Positions 42,050-50,330 are shown, counted from the first letter of the stretch. The stretch is DNA of 64,000 bases from JALZKA01 sp963701205 (GCA_963701205.1 OY969575.1:1426001-1490000); one strand, 5' to 3'. The notes: generated from the letters alone by a model not told the origin. Translations and numbers: made by a program.

Positions 42050-42055
42050 ATGATA
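42050..42055 (-). promoter_or_regulatory. -10-like TATCAT, 8 nt before the MoxR start
   Basis: TATCAT, 8 nt gap, ATG at 42041. It lies in the short divergent gap before a small membrane protein gene. Confidence 0.4.
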
Positions 42056-42070
42056 GGGAGAATGCGTGTC

Positions 42071-42289
42071 ATGCCTGATCCGACCCTGTCCGCATTGCTT
42101 CCGTTCGCCGCCTCCGAGAGCTTGGCCGAGGTGGTCCCGTTTCTCGTCGTGCTCGGCGCGGGGTTCCTGCTTGGCGCGTGGGGACAGGCGGCGCGGGCGC
42201 CGCTTGCTGTGATCGCCGGAATCGTGCTGATCCTGCTCGCGATCGCGGGGTTCTTCGCGGAGAACAGCGCGGGCCCATCGCAGCTCTAG
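42071..42289 (+). CDS. Small two-helix membrane protein, unknown
   Basis: 72 residues from the ATG at 42071 (GGGAGA 11 nt upstream; an ATG at 42062 is closer). Two hydrophobic segments are present (VVPFLVVLGAGFLLGAWG and APLAVIAGIVLILLAIAGFFA) with a short polar C-terminus. The clean hydrophobic pattern and lack of overlap with other genes support coding. Function unknown. Confidence 0.6.
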   Translation: MPDPTLSALLPFAASESLAEVVPFLVVLGAGFLLGAWGQAARAPLAVIAGIVLILLAIAGFFAENSAGPSQL

Positions 42290-42335
42290 GACTGTTGGTC
42301 AAAGCCCGCCTGATGTAGTCTCGGCGCATCGTTGC

Positions 42336-43637
42336 ATGGGGGCTCGGCAGCGCCCTCCGCAGACGAAAACAGCGATGCCCGATCGCGATCGAGACTCCAA
42401 GAACAAGGTTCCCGACCCCGACGAGGGAGCCAAACCGCTGCTACGAGCCGTCAGGCCGGATAGCGGCCCCGCTGCTGACGAGGCCCGACGCCTTGCGGCC
42501 GACGTAAGCGCACAGGCCGCCGAGGCGCGGGTCGAAAGCGTTGCCGAGCTTGCCGCGGACCTGCGTCGCACGCGTGAGGAGCTAAAGGAGGCTCGCCTGC
42601 GCGCGGACATGGCCGAGCGCAGCGCGGCGGAGACGCTCGCCGATCACGAGTCGGAGCTGCGGGCGCTGCGCGAATCTGCAGCGGCCGGACGCCTTGCCGA
42701 GGCAAGGGCCGACGACGCCGAGCAGGCGCTTGCCGCGCTAAGGGGCGAAGCCGAACGGCTCGGCGAGCGCTTGACGAAGGCTGAGACCGATCACGAGCGC
42801 GCCTTGGAGATCACCGTCAGCGAACGGATCGCCGAGTTGCGCAAGGAAATCGATAGCGAAGCCGAAGCCAGGGTCGGGGATGCGCGTGAGCGGATTCGGG
42901 TCAAGGCGGAAGAGAAGCTGCGCCTCGCCGCGTCACGGCTCGGGGAGAAAGCCGCTGAGCGCGCTAACGAAATGGCGGCGCAGGCCGCCACCGTCGCGAA
43001 GGCGCGGGCCCTTGAGCTGGCCGAGCAGAAGATCGCCGAGGCCCAGGCCCGCTGCAACCAGACCGTTGACGCTGCGGAGGCGCGGGCGAACCAGCTTGTG
43101 GCCGAGGCCCGCGCTCAGGTCAGCAACGCCGACCAGGAAGTTGACAAGCGCGTGGCCGCGGAGGCCGACAAGCGCGTCAAGGCCGAAGCCGAGCTCGTTC
43201 GCGTCAAGCGTCGGCTGGACGGGCTCGTCGAGCGGCTGGCCAAGGAGGCGGAAGATCGCGCCCGGGAAGCCGCCCAGGAGCGGCTGGCCGAACAGATGGC
43301 CGAGCTTGAAGAGCGCGCCGTCGCCGAGGCCAAGCGAGCCGAGGAGGCCGCGGAGCGGCGGATTCAGGACGACTTGGCAGTTCGGCTGCGCGAGGAGCAG
43401 GACAAGCTGCGCGCCGAAGCGGAGGAGAAGGCGCGCGCGGAAACCGAGAAACGGCTTGGGGCCCTTGAGGAGCGCCTGCGGCGCGAGGTAAAGGCGCAGG
43501 CGCGTGAGTCAACGAAGCTGGCCCAGCAGGAGGCGGTTGCGCGGACTCGCGCGGAGGCGGAGAAGCTGCGCGAAGAGGCCGAACGGCGCGCCCGTGCCGC
43601 GGCTGAGCAGGCGCGCCGCGAGGCCATGAGCGATTGA
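42336..43637 (+). CDS. Long Ala/Glu/Arg-rich coiled-coil protein
   Basis: 433 residues (421 if it starts at the ATG 42375). From about residue 40 to the end it is an uninterrupted charged coiled coil (heptad-like runs such as AEARVESVAELAADLRRTREELKEARLRADMAER and LRREVKAQARESTKLAQQEAVARTRAEAEKLREEAERR). No signal peptide or membrane helix. It could be a cytoskeletal, scaffold or stator-like protein. Low-complexity composition makes homology calls unreliable. Confidence 0.75.
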   Translation: MGARQRPPQTKTAMPDRDRDSKNKVPDPDEGAKPLLRAVRPDSGPAADEARRLAADVSAQAAEARVESVAELAADLRRTREELKEARLRADMAERSAAETLADHESELRALRESAAAGRLAEARADDAEQALAALRGEAERLGERLTKAETDHERALEITVSERIAELRKEIDSEAEARVGDARERIRVKAEEKLRLAASRLGEKAAERANEMAAQAATVAKARALELAEQKIAEAQARCNQTVDAAEARANQLVAEARAQVSNADQEVDKRVAAEADKRVKAEAELVRVKRRLDGLVERLAKEAEDRAREAAQERLAEQMAELEERAVAEAKRAEEAAERRIQDDLAVRLREEQDKLRAEAEEKARAETEKRLGALEERLRREVKAQARESTKLAQQEAVARTRAEAEKLREEAERRARAAAEQARREAMSD

Positions 43638-43711
43638 GAGAACGCTGCTCGCGAGCGGATCCGCGCTGGCGGACTGCATGCGAACGCGCGTTGCGTGGGG
43701 AGACAGTCAAA

Positions 43712-43740
43712 CACCCCCGGGGATTGCGGTCCCGGGGGTG
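43712..43740. terminator. Bidirectional hairpin terminator between the coiled-coil gene and glnK
   Basis: Perfect 10-bp arms CACCCCCGGG / CCCGGGGGTG with a 9-nt loop, located 15 nt past the glnK stop and 75 nt past the coiled-coil stop. There is no clear U-tract on either side. Confidence 0.7.
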
Positions 43741-43754
43741 CTTGGACGTGACTA

Positions 43755-44120
43755 CTAGGTGACGGCGTCTGATTCGTGGGCCTGGAGAACGTCGTCGCCG
43801 TCCTCGCCCGTGCGGATCCGGATCGCCTCCTCAACGGGGATGACGAAGATTTTCCCGTCGCCGACGTCTCCCGTCCGCGCGTGTTTGAGGATGGTCTCAA
43901 CCACCAGGGCCTTGTCCTTGTCCTCGATCACCACCTCGATCTTCAGCTTCGGCCGAACGTTGACCGTCAGCGTTGATCCCCGATAGTGCTCAACGATGCC
44001 CTTCTGGCGGCCCGAGCCCTTTGCCTCCCCGATCGAGAGGGATGGAAATCCCTTTTCGAGCAGCTCGGCCCTGATCGGCTCGAACGCCTCGTGGCGGATG
44101 AATGCCTCGATTTTCTTCAT
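43755..44120 (-). CDS. glnK: P-II nitrogen regulatory protein (GlnK/GlnB family) lacking Tyr51
   Basis: 121 residues. The P-II fold landmarks are MKKIEAFIRHEAFEPIRAELLEKG, the T-loop GRQKGIVEHYRGSTLTVNVRPKLKIEVVI and the B-loop HARTGDVGDGKIFVIPVEEAIRIRTGE. Position 51 of the T-loop, which is the Tyr modified by uridylylation or adenylylation in many bacteria, is Leu here. Tyr46 is kept. It is 15 nt downstream of amt on the same strand, the usual GlnK-AmtB pairing in which GlnK blocks the ammonium channel. The C-terminus is extended (DVLQAHESDAVT). Confidence 0.95.
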   Translation of the reverse strand: MKKIEAFIRHEAFEPIRAELLEKGFPSLSIGEAKGSGRQKGIVEHYRGSTLTVNVRPKLKIEVVIEDKDKALVVETILKHARTGDVGDGKIFVIPVEEAIRIRTGEDGDDVLQAHESDAVT

Positions 44121-44135
44121 GCTCTCACCCCCTTC

Positions 44136-45590
44136 CTAGGAGCTGGTTGCCGTGGATGTCACGGCATTGGTTACCACTGGAGTGCCCGCAACGTGGGGCG
44201 CCGGCGTATTGATACCGGGATATTCCTCCTGTGGGATGAACTGTTCGGGGTACCCATACATCCCGTGGGAGGAGATGTCCAGCCCCGCCAGCTCTTCGTC
44301 TTCTGAGACACGGATGCCGATCGTTGTCTTCATCAACCAGAACGTGGCATACGAGATGCCGAACACCAGCGCGAACGTCGCGAGGACGCCGACGGCCTGG
44401 ACGCCGAGCTGACCGACGGTCGCACCGAAGCCACCGTCCGTAATGCCGTAGTACACGCCCGGCGCCGCGCCGTCGAGAATCAGCCTCGGCGAGCCGAACA
44501 GCCCAATCGAGATCGTTCCCCAGATACCGGCCAGGCCGTGCGCGGAAAGCGCGCCGACCGGGTCGTCCAGGTACTTCTCGAAGAAGAGGACGCCGTACAC
44601 GACCACCACTCCAGCGACCGCACCGATAATGGGCGCCGCCCAGAACTCGACGTAGCCAGATGGTGCAGTGATGCCGACCAAACCAGCGATTGCACCGTTG
44701 CCGGCCATGCCTACGTCGATCGACTTCGTCTTCAGGTAGATCACCCCAAGCGCGACCAGGGCGCCCGCGGCCGCAGCAAGCTGCGTGTTCAACGCCACCT
44801 GGGCGAAGAAGTTGTCCGCGGTGCCGAACGTGGAGCCGGCGTTGAATCCGTACCAGCCGACCCACAGGATCAGGACGCCGAGACCGACCAGGGGCATCGA
44901 GTGTCCCGGGATCGCTCGCGGCTTCCCGTCCGGGCCATACTTGCCAGCCCGAGCTCCCAATAGGAGCAGCGCTGCGAACCCGCCGACCGCGCCAGTCAGG
45001 TGAACAACCGTCGATCCTGCGAAGTCCATCACCGGCCGACCGCCGACGTCGGCAAGCAGACCTCCGCCGTAGACGCCATGTGCCACCAGCGGATAGATGA
45101 TCGCGGCGAAAACGACCGCGTAGATCACGTAAGCGCTGAACTTGATGCGTTCAAGCGTGGTGCCCCAGACGATGGCCAGAGAGACCGCGCAGAACAGCAT
45201 TCCGAACAACATGAGCGCGGAGTCGGCGCCACCAACGATCGCGCCGCCGATCTCCTGGTTGTTGTGGAAGAAGAACCCTTCGGTACCGAAGATCTTGTTT
45301 CCGGTAGCCGACGCGATTCCAGATCCCACTGCCCACCATGCCAGGGAGCAGATCCCCAGGTTGACCAGAATCTTGGCCACACCGGCGCCGACGTTCTTTT
45401 GCCGCGAGAAACCGATCTCGAGCAAGAGAAAGCCGGCCTGCATGAACAGGACCAGGACGCACGCGACCATCACCCAGGTGATGTCGAGTTCTCCCCTGAC
45501 AGCATTGATGCCCTGAGCCGAAGCCGCCCCCGGTAAGACGAGGGCCGCTCCCATGGCGATCAGGGCGCTGAGGCTAAGCCTCTTTCCCAT
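44136..45590 (-). CDS. amt: Ammonium transporter (Amt/MEP/Rh family)
   Basis: 484 residues from the ATG at 45590 (AAGGAAGG Shine-Dalgarno). An N-terminal signal (LSLSALIAMGAALVLPGAASAQG) is followed by 11 helices. Amt landmarks are WVMVACVLVLFMQAGFLLLEIGFSRQKNVG, DFAGSTVVHLTGAVGGFAALLLLG, LILWVGWYGFNAGS and GALSAHGLAGIWGTISIGLF, including the two pore histidine regions. A long C-terminal tail follows the last helix. Transports ammonium; controlled by the adjacent GlnK. Confidence 0.95.
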   Translation of the reverse strand: MGKRLSLSALIAMGAALVLPGAASAQGINAVRGELDITWVMVACVLVLFMQAGFLLLEIGFSRQKNVGAGVAKILVNLGICSLAWWAVGSGIASATGNKIFGTEGFFFHNNQEIGGAIVGGADSALMLFGMLFCAVSLAIVWGTTLERIKFSAYVIYAVVFAAIIYPLVAHGVYGGGLLADVGGRPVMDFAGSTVVHLTGAVGGFAALLLLGARAGKYGPDGKPRAIPGHSMPLVGLGVLILWVGWYGFNAGSTFGTADNFFAQVALNTQLAAAAGALVALGVIYLKTKSIDVGMAGNGAIAGLVGITAPSGYVEFWAAPIIGAVAGVVVVYGVLFFEKYLDDPVGALSAHGLAGIWGTISIGLFGSPRLILDGAAPGVYYGITDGGFGATVGQLGVQAVGVLATFALVFGISYATFWLMKTTIGIRVSEDEELAGLDISSHGMYGYPEQFIPQEEYPGINTPAPHVAGTPVVTNAVTSTATSS

Positions 45591-45626
45591 GGTTGTTCCT
45601 TCCTTAACGACAGGCGTGGCCTGACG

Positions 45627-45653
45627 GTCGCGACATTGATTACGCATCGCGAC
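45627..45653. promoter_or_regulatory. Inverted repeat upstream of amt (operator candidate)
   Basis: GTCGCGA-N13-TCGCGAC, 37 nt upstream of the amt start. It does not match the GlnR or AmtR boxes I know. It may be a regulator site or a leader hairpin. Confidence 0.4.
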
Positions 45654-45689
45654 CCAACCTAGGAGCGAAAACCCCGGTGTCTCTTATCC

Positions 45690-46616
45690 CTACGTCGAAA
45701 GTTCGGCGGCAGAAGTTGTACCGGCGGTCGAGAGCTGCCCGGTAACCCCTTGGACAAGCGGTCCAGCGCCAACCACCTCAAGCTCCATGCCCTCGCGCGC
45801 AAGCTCGACCGAAGCGGCGTCGTGGCCCAACTCGGTCCAGCGCTGCTTGGCACCCGCCCCGATTGCATCGAGGTTCGTGTCGGTGTGGAGCGGGTCGTGG
45901 TGAAAAAGCAGGGCTTGTTTGGCGCCGACCCGATCGGCAAACAGCAGGGCGTCCCCCATTGCGGAGTGACCCCAGCCGATGTGCCTTGGGTACTCCTCGT
46001 CGGTGTACTGGCAATCGTGGATCAGAAGGTCGGCGTCCCGGGCGAGCCCAAATCCAGACATCCACTCGTTCTCCAGGCTTTCAAGCGGCATGCCCAGCGC
46101 GGGCTCGTGGTCGGGCAAATAACAGATCGTCGTCTCGCCGTCGGAGATCCGGTAGCCCAGCGTCGGCCCGCGGTGGGTGATCGCCTCAGCGCGGATCGTC
46201 ACGGAGCCGAGCTGCCATTCCGTTGCCGGTGCCTCGTTGAAGGCGACGGAGCAGGGCAACTCGCGAACCTCGACCGGCGACAGCGGGGCGGAGATGTAGC
46301 GCCCGATCCGGTTCTCAAGCGAGGCCTCCGGCGACGACGGTCCCCAAATCGTGATCTCGGCGTCGGAGCGAAAGCAGGGCGGGAAGAACATCAGACCCTG
46401 GATGTGGTCGAGGTGAAGGTGGGTCAGCAGGATTTCCACGTTGGACGCATCGGCGAGCTCCAGGCCCAAGGCCCGAATTCCGGTGCCGGCGTCGAGGATT
46501 ACCCGGTGACCGTCGCGAAAGGTGAGCTCGACGCATGAGGTGTTGCCGCCATAGCGGACCATTTCCGGCCCTGGGGCAGGTACGGAACCGCGGGCGCCCC
46601 AAACGCGAATCTTCAT
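45690..46616 (-). CDS. Metallo-beta-lactamase-fold hydrolase
   Basis: 308 residues. The N-terminal MKIRVWGARGSVPAPGPEMVRYGGNTSCVEL and VILDAGTGIRALG, the metal motif THLHLDH, then TYLPDHEP-type (ICYLPDHEP), DLLIHDCQYTDEEY and GHSAMGDALLFADRVGAKQALLFHHDPLHTD give a full MBL metal-ligand set. This subgroup includes cyclic-nucleotide phosphodiesterase-like enzymes. It overlaps the PAS gene (ATGA) and lies across from a GGDEF/HD-GYP gene, so a signalling-nucleotide substrate is possible. Confidence 0.9.
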   Translation of the reverse strand: MKIRVWGARGSVPAPGPEMVRYGGNTSCVELTFRDGHRVILDAGTGIRALGLELADASNVEILLTHLHLDHIQGLMFFPPCFRSDAEITIWGPSSPEASLENRIGRYISAPLSPVEVRELPCSVAFNEAPATEWQLGSVTIRAEAITHRGPTLGYRISDGETTICYLPDHEPALGMPLESLENEWMSGFGLARDADLLIHDCQYTDEEYPRHIGWGHSAMGDALLFADRVGAKQALLFHHDPLHTDTNLDAIGAGAKQRWTELGHDAASVELAREGMELEVVGAGPLVQGVTGQLSTAGTTSAAELST

Positions 46617-47023
46617 GCGGACCCGTTACTTGTTTGGGGCCAAAACAGGATCATCGCTCCTGACGTTCCCTCCGCGGAGGCAACCAGCGGAAAGGCGGCC
46701 GCCTCGACCGTCACCGACTCGCCCTTGGCAGCCCGGATCTCAAAGCCGCCGTGGGCGGGGCGCCCGTCACGGATCGCATGCACGAGGTGCAGGCTCTCGT
46801 AGTCGATTGGCTTGCCCTCTTCAGAAAACGGTCCGAAGGCCTGCGTCCATTCCGCCGCGGTCATTCGCCCGGAGTCCTCAAACGACCGGCCCAGGAAAGC
46901 CGCGGCCGCTTCGTTGTAGAAGACCATCGTGCCCTCTGAGTCGACCAGGAAGGAGGGCGTCGAGATGCTGGTCAGCAGGTTGCGGGCCAGGATCAGTTCG
47001 AGTGGCTTTTGCTTGCTCTCCAT
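46613..47023 (-). CDS. PAS-domain protein
   Basis: 136 residues from the ATG at 47023; an ATG at 47047 is possible. It is essentially one PAS domain: LLTSISTPSFLVDSEGTMVFYNEAAAAFLGRSFEDSGRM, then HAIRDGRPAHGGFEIRAAKGESVTVEAAAFPLVASAEGTSGAMILFW. There is no output domain. Coupled by ATGA to the MBL-fold gene, it could sense a ligand or redox state for that enzyme. Confidence 0.85.
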   Translation of the reverse strand: MESKQKPLELILARNLLTSISTPSFLVDSEGTMVFYNEAAAAFLGRSFEDSGRMTAAEWTQAFGPFSEEGKPIDYESLHLVHAIRDGRPAHGGFEIRAAKGESVTVEAAAFPLVASAEGTSGAMILFWPQTSNGSA

Positions 47024-47149
47024 GGTCGGCGCAACCCATTCTGGCATCACTTGCGCCAATCGGCACCTGCACCCCCGCAGATGGCAGTCCCGGTGCACGG
47101 CTTTCGGGAAGGCCCATTCAAGCATTGGGGCCGCGATGCCGATCCGTCA

Positions 47150-48346
47150 ATGGAGGTGCTGTCCCGAGACCGTGATCAATCCGCGGCTCAGCTCCAAGAC
47201 GCCCAACGCAGGATTCAGGAGCTTGAGGCCGATGTTGCGAGGCTTTCAGCCCGCGATTCGCTCGTTGCGAGCGTGATGACCCTGGGCGCATTTCGCGTCC
47301 AGCTCGACCTTGACGTGCAGCGCGCCCATCGCTACGGGCGTCCGCTTGCCCTCGCCATGATCGATATCGATCGCTTCCGCCACTTGAACCTGAAACGGGG
47401 GTATGCCGCCGGTGATCAGGTTCTGAAGGCAACGGGCGAGCTCCTGGCCCGCAGCACCCGGGCCCACGACCTGGTCTGCCGGGCGGGGTCCGACGAGTTC
47501 ATCCTGATGTTGCCGGAGACGGATGTCGTGGAGGCCGAGGAGGCGCTCGACCGGTTTCTCAAGGATCTGGAGGGCGTTGAGGCCGGCGGCGAGCACGGAG
47601 TCGCGGCGTCGGTCGGGCTCGCGATGCTGGCGCCCACTCAGCAGAGCGCGGACGTCCTCCTGGCAGGAGCATCCGGTGCGATGGAGCTGTCCCGGGCCGG
47701 TGGCGGCGGTCGCGTAACGATTGCCGATCCGGAAGGGCCGGTCGCCCAGGCGGGATTTGTGACCGGGACCCAGGTGGAGATTGTGGCGGCCCTGGCGCAG
47801 GCACTTGAGGAGCGCGATCAGTACACGGGTGAGCACTCAGAGACAGTGCTTGAGCTCACCGCCAGGATCGCCGAGGCGCTGGCCATGGATGCGGACGATG
47901 TCCGGACCGTTCGCACGGCCGCGCTCCTGCACGACATCGGCAAGGTGGGAATCCCCGATCGGATCCTGCACAAGCCCGGCCCCTTGGACGAGGGCGAGTG
48001 GGAGATCATGCGCAGGCACCCGGTGATCGGCGAGCGCATCTTGCGCGCGGTTCCGGGGATGGGGACGATCGCAAAGATCGTCCGCCACGAACACGAGCGC
48101 TGGGACGGCGGTGGCTATCCCGATCGGCTGGCCGGCGGGGACATCCCACTCGGCTCACGCATCATCCTCGCTTGCGACGCCTACCACGCGATGATCTCGG
48201 ATCGCCCGTATCGCAAGGCGATGTCGCACTACCAAGCGGTCGCCGAGTTAACCGCGAACGCCGGAACCCAGTTCGACCCGACCGTGGTCGAAACGCTGGT
48301 GGGCTACCTATACGGCCGCCGGCAATCTGGGCTAGCGGCCGTATAG
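47150..48346 (+). CDS. GGDEF plus HD-GYP cyclic-di-GMP protein
   Basis: 398 residues from the ATG at 47150. A short N-terminal coiled coil leads into a GGDEF domain with signature GSDEF (in RAGSDEFILMLP) and an intact RxxD inhibitory site (RAHD) five residues before it. The second Gly is replaced by Ser. The C-terminal HD-GYP domain has HDIGKVGIPD and HERWDGGGYPDRLAG, the complete phosphodiesterase signature. It probably degrades c-di-GMP; whether the GGDEF half still makes it is open. Divergent from the PAS-MBL pair (126 bp between starts). Confidence 0.92.
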   Translation: MEVLSRDRDQSAAQLQDAQRRIQELEADVARLSARDSLVASVMTLGAFRVQLDLDVQRAHRYGRPLALAMIDIDRFRHLNLKRGYAAGDQVLKATGELLARSTRAHDLVCRAGSDEFILMLPETDVVEAEEALDRFLKDLEGVEAGGEHGVAASVGLAMLAPTQQSADVLLAGASGAMELSRAGGGGRVTIADPEGPVAQAGFVTGTQVEIVAALAQALEERDQYTGEHSETVLELTARIAEALAMDADDVRTVRTAALLHDIGKVGIPDRILHKPGPLDEGEWEIMRRHPVIGERILRAVPGMGTIAKIVRHEHERWDGGGYPDRLAGGDIPLGSRIILACDAYHAMISDRPYRKAMSHYQAVAELTANAGTQFDPTVVETLVGYLYGRRQSGLAAV

Positions 48347-48353
48347 ACAACCT

Positions 48354-48500
48354 TTATTCCATCTTGCCGATCTTGAAGATCTTTGTGCCGCAGTCGGGGC
48401 ACGTGCCCGTGACTGCCGGCCGCCCGTTCTTCATTGTGATCTGCTCCGGGTTCTGGATTTCGACCTTTTTGCGCTCTTTGACGCAGTAGCCCTCAGGCAT
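48354..48500 (-). CDS. DUF5679-type small zinc-ribbon-like protein
   Basis: 48 residues. YCVKERKKVEIQNPEQITMKNGRPAVTGTCPDCGTKIFKIG is the DUF5679 pattern. Family members usually have CxxC at the N-terminus and CPxCG at the C-terminus. Here the first pair reads C6-V-K-E9, so one cysteine is missing, leaving Cys6, Cys34 and Cys37. A GGAGAG ribosome-binding site precedes the ATG at 48500. Function of the family is unknown. Confidence 0.8.
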   Translation of the reverse strand: MPEGYCVKERKKVEIQNPEQITMKNGRPAVTGTCPDCGTKIFKIGKME

Positions 48501-48629
48501 CAGGTCTCTCCTTTCGGGAGATGGCGGATTCAAGGCGAAAGTAGAAGAGTCGTCGGACACCATCAGGCACGACTAGTGCGTATTGTCACTAACGCCGCTA
48601 ACCGGCGGACGTGAGATATTGCTCGCCTG

Positions 48630-49505
48630 ATGGCACGGCGCTTGCAGGCGGTTGCCGACTCGGGTCGGTTTCAGGGGTTCATTTTGGGGGTGATCGTCCT
48701 CAACGCGATCACGCTTGGCATCCAGACCTACGACATCTCCGACAGCCTCGCGTCAACCCTGGGCACGCTGGACGACATCTTCCTGGCGATCTTCGGCCTG
48801 GAGATGGCGATTCGGATCGGCGCCTTCGGCAAGCGCCCGCAGGACTTCTTTAAGAACGGGTGGAACGTCTTTGACTTCGTGGTCGTTGGGGCCGCGTTTG
48901 GACCCGGGCTCCGCGAGGACTCGACGCTGCTGCGCGTCATCAGGCTCCTACGGGTGGTACGGCTGGCCACGATGCTGCCTGAGCTCCGCGTCCTCTTGCG
49001 TGGCCTCGTGCGGTCGATCCCGCCGATCATCAGCCTGGTCGTCCTGACGATGCTCCTCATGTACGTCTACGGGATGGTCGGCTGGATCTTGTTTAACGAG
49101 CAGGATCCGCAGAACTGGGGCGACCTTGGGCAATCGCTCCTCTCGTCGTTCACCATGCTCACGCTCGAGAACTGGCCAACGCTGCTTGAGCGCGGGATGG
49201 AGATCCATCCGCAGTCGTGGATCTTCTTTGTCTCCTACGTGCTGCTTGCGTCGTTCTTAGTCATCAACGTCCTGATCGCGATCATCATCAACTCGATGGA
49301 GGAGGCCCACAGCCTTGAGCGCGAGGAGCGCCTTCAGTACCTGGAGGAAGGCCAGTCCGAGGGTGCGGCGACTGTCGCCGAGCGTCTGGCCCGCTTGCGC
49401 GACGGCATTGACGAGTTGGAGGTCGACCTGGAGCGCTCGGGAATGGTGGCGCCGTCAAGCAGGGTCGTGCGGCGGGTCACCAAGGGCGGCCGCATGCGCG
49501 GCTAG
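48630..49505 (+). CDS. Bacterial voltage-gated sodium-type channel (BacNav family)
   Basis: 291 residues with six helices. The S4 sensor carries four arginines at every third place (Arg102, 105, 108, 111 in LLRVIRLLRVVRL). The S5-S6 pore loop has FTMLTLENWPTLL, with the selectivity filter T178-L-E-N-W-P183, compared with TLESW in NaChBac/NavAb. S6 reads VLLASFLVINVLIAIIINSMEE. The tail forms a coiled coil (about 229-275), as in tetrameric BacNav channels. The conserved Glu predicts sodium selectivity. Confidence 0.93.
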   Translation: MARRLQAVADSGRFQGFILGVIVLNAITLGIQTYDISDSLASTLGTLDDIFLAIFGLEMAIRIGAFGKRPQDFFKNGWNVFDFVVVGAAFGPGLREDSTLLRVIRLLRVVRLATMLPELRVLLRGLVRSIPPIISLVVLTMLLMYVYGMVGWILFNEQDPQNWGDLGQSLLSSFTMLTLENWPTLLERGMEIHPQSWIFFVSYVLLASFLVINVLIAIIINSMEEAHSLEREERLQYLEEGQSEGAATVAERLARLRDGIDELEVDLERSGMVAPSSRVVRRVTKGGRMRG

Positions 49506-49511
49506 GTCCGG

Positions 49512-49955
49512 CTACTTCGAATCCGCGGAGTCATCAGGCGGCGCCGACTCTTGGTTCGCGACCTCTTCGCGCAGGTCGGCCACGTCGTCCTGAAGCACGG
49601 AGATCTCCTTGGCCGATCCGTCCTGGTCGGAGCGCAGGCTCCGAACCTGGGATTCGAGTTCGCTGACCCGGTCGCCAAGGTCGGCCAGCTCGTCGTCGGC
49701 AGCCGTGCTTGCACTTTCCTCGACGCCGGCGACTTCGCTGCGCAGTTGCTTGAGGTCGCCCTTGGTCGCGCTGTCGTCCTTGACACCCAGGCTGAGCACG
49801 ATGCCGACGATGCCCGCGGCCAGCGCCAGGGTCGTGGCCGCCGCAAGGGCATAGAAGCGGGTTCCGAGCTTGCGCTCGAGCTGGGCCACGGACTCGCGCA
49901 AGCCAAGCAGCTCCTCCTCGGGCGTGGGTGGCAGCGGTCCGCCTCCGGCTTCCAT
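49512..49955 (-). CDS. Single-pass membrane protein with C-terminal coiled coil
   Basis: 147 residues. A cytosolic helix (EEELLGLRESVAQLERKLGTR), one transmembrane segment (FYALAAATTLALAAGIVGIVLSLG), then an extracellular coiled coil (DLKQLRSEVAGVEE to LQDDVADLREEVANQES). It starts inside the rhodanese stop (ATGA overlap), so the two are co-translated. No known family. Confidence 0.75.
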   Translation of the reverse strand: MEAGGGPLPPTPEEELLGLRESVAQLERKLGTRFYALAAATTLALAAGIVGIVLSLGVKDDSATKGDLKQLRSEVAGVEESASTAADDELADLGDRVSELESQVRSLRSDQDGSAKEISVLQDDVADLREEVANQESAPPDDSADSK

Positions 49956-50317
49956 CAGACGGGCCTCGGCTCGGCGACGCTGCCGTCGGCAGGCTCCAGC
50001 GGCAGTCCCTGTTCAAACCAGGCCGTCAGGCCGCCGGTCATGTTGCGGGCGTCGAAGCCCGCCTGAGTAAAGGCTTCGGCCGCCATTGCGGAGCGGTTGC
50101 CGGTGCGGCAGTAGAAAACGACCGTTCGGTCCTTCGCGATCGAGTCCGCGGCCTGCGTCAGTTCGTTGACCTCGATGTGCCGGGCGCCGGCGATTCGACC
50201 GGCGTCCCACTCGTATCCCTGGCGGACGTCGATGAGCTCGATCTCGCCGGCTTCGGCCAGCGCCGAAACCTCGGCGACGTCGATCCCAAGCCCGGTGGCA
50301 GTGGATTCTTCGCTCAT
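49955..50317 (-). CDS. Rhodanese-like sulfurtransferase domain protein
   Basis: 120 residues from the ATG at 50317. It is a single rhodanese domain with IELIDVRQGYEWDAGRIAGARHIEVNEL and the active-site loop FYCRTGNRSA (Cys70). Single-domain cytosolic rhodaneses transfer sulfane sulfur; the acceptor is unknown. Coupled to the coiled-coil membrane protein downstream. Confidence 0.92.
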   Translation of the reverse strand: MSEESTATGLGIDVAEVSALAEAGEIELIDVRQGYEWDAGRIAGARHIEVNELTQAADSIAKDRTVVFYCRTGNRSAMAAEAFTQAGFDARNMTGGLTAWFEQGLPLEPADGSVAEPRPV

Positions 50318-50324
50318 CGGTTGG

Positions 50325-50330
50325 AGCTTA
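50325..50330 (-). promoter_or_regulatory. -10-like TAAGCT, 7 nt before the rhodanese start
   Basis: TAAGCT, then ccaaccg, then ATG at 50317. Confidence 0.4.

Noticed and set aside
43712..43740. GC hairpin as a mobile palindrome
   Set aside because: Its position between two convergent stops and single occurrence fit a terminator better.
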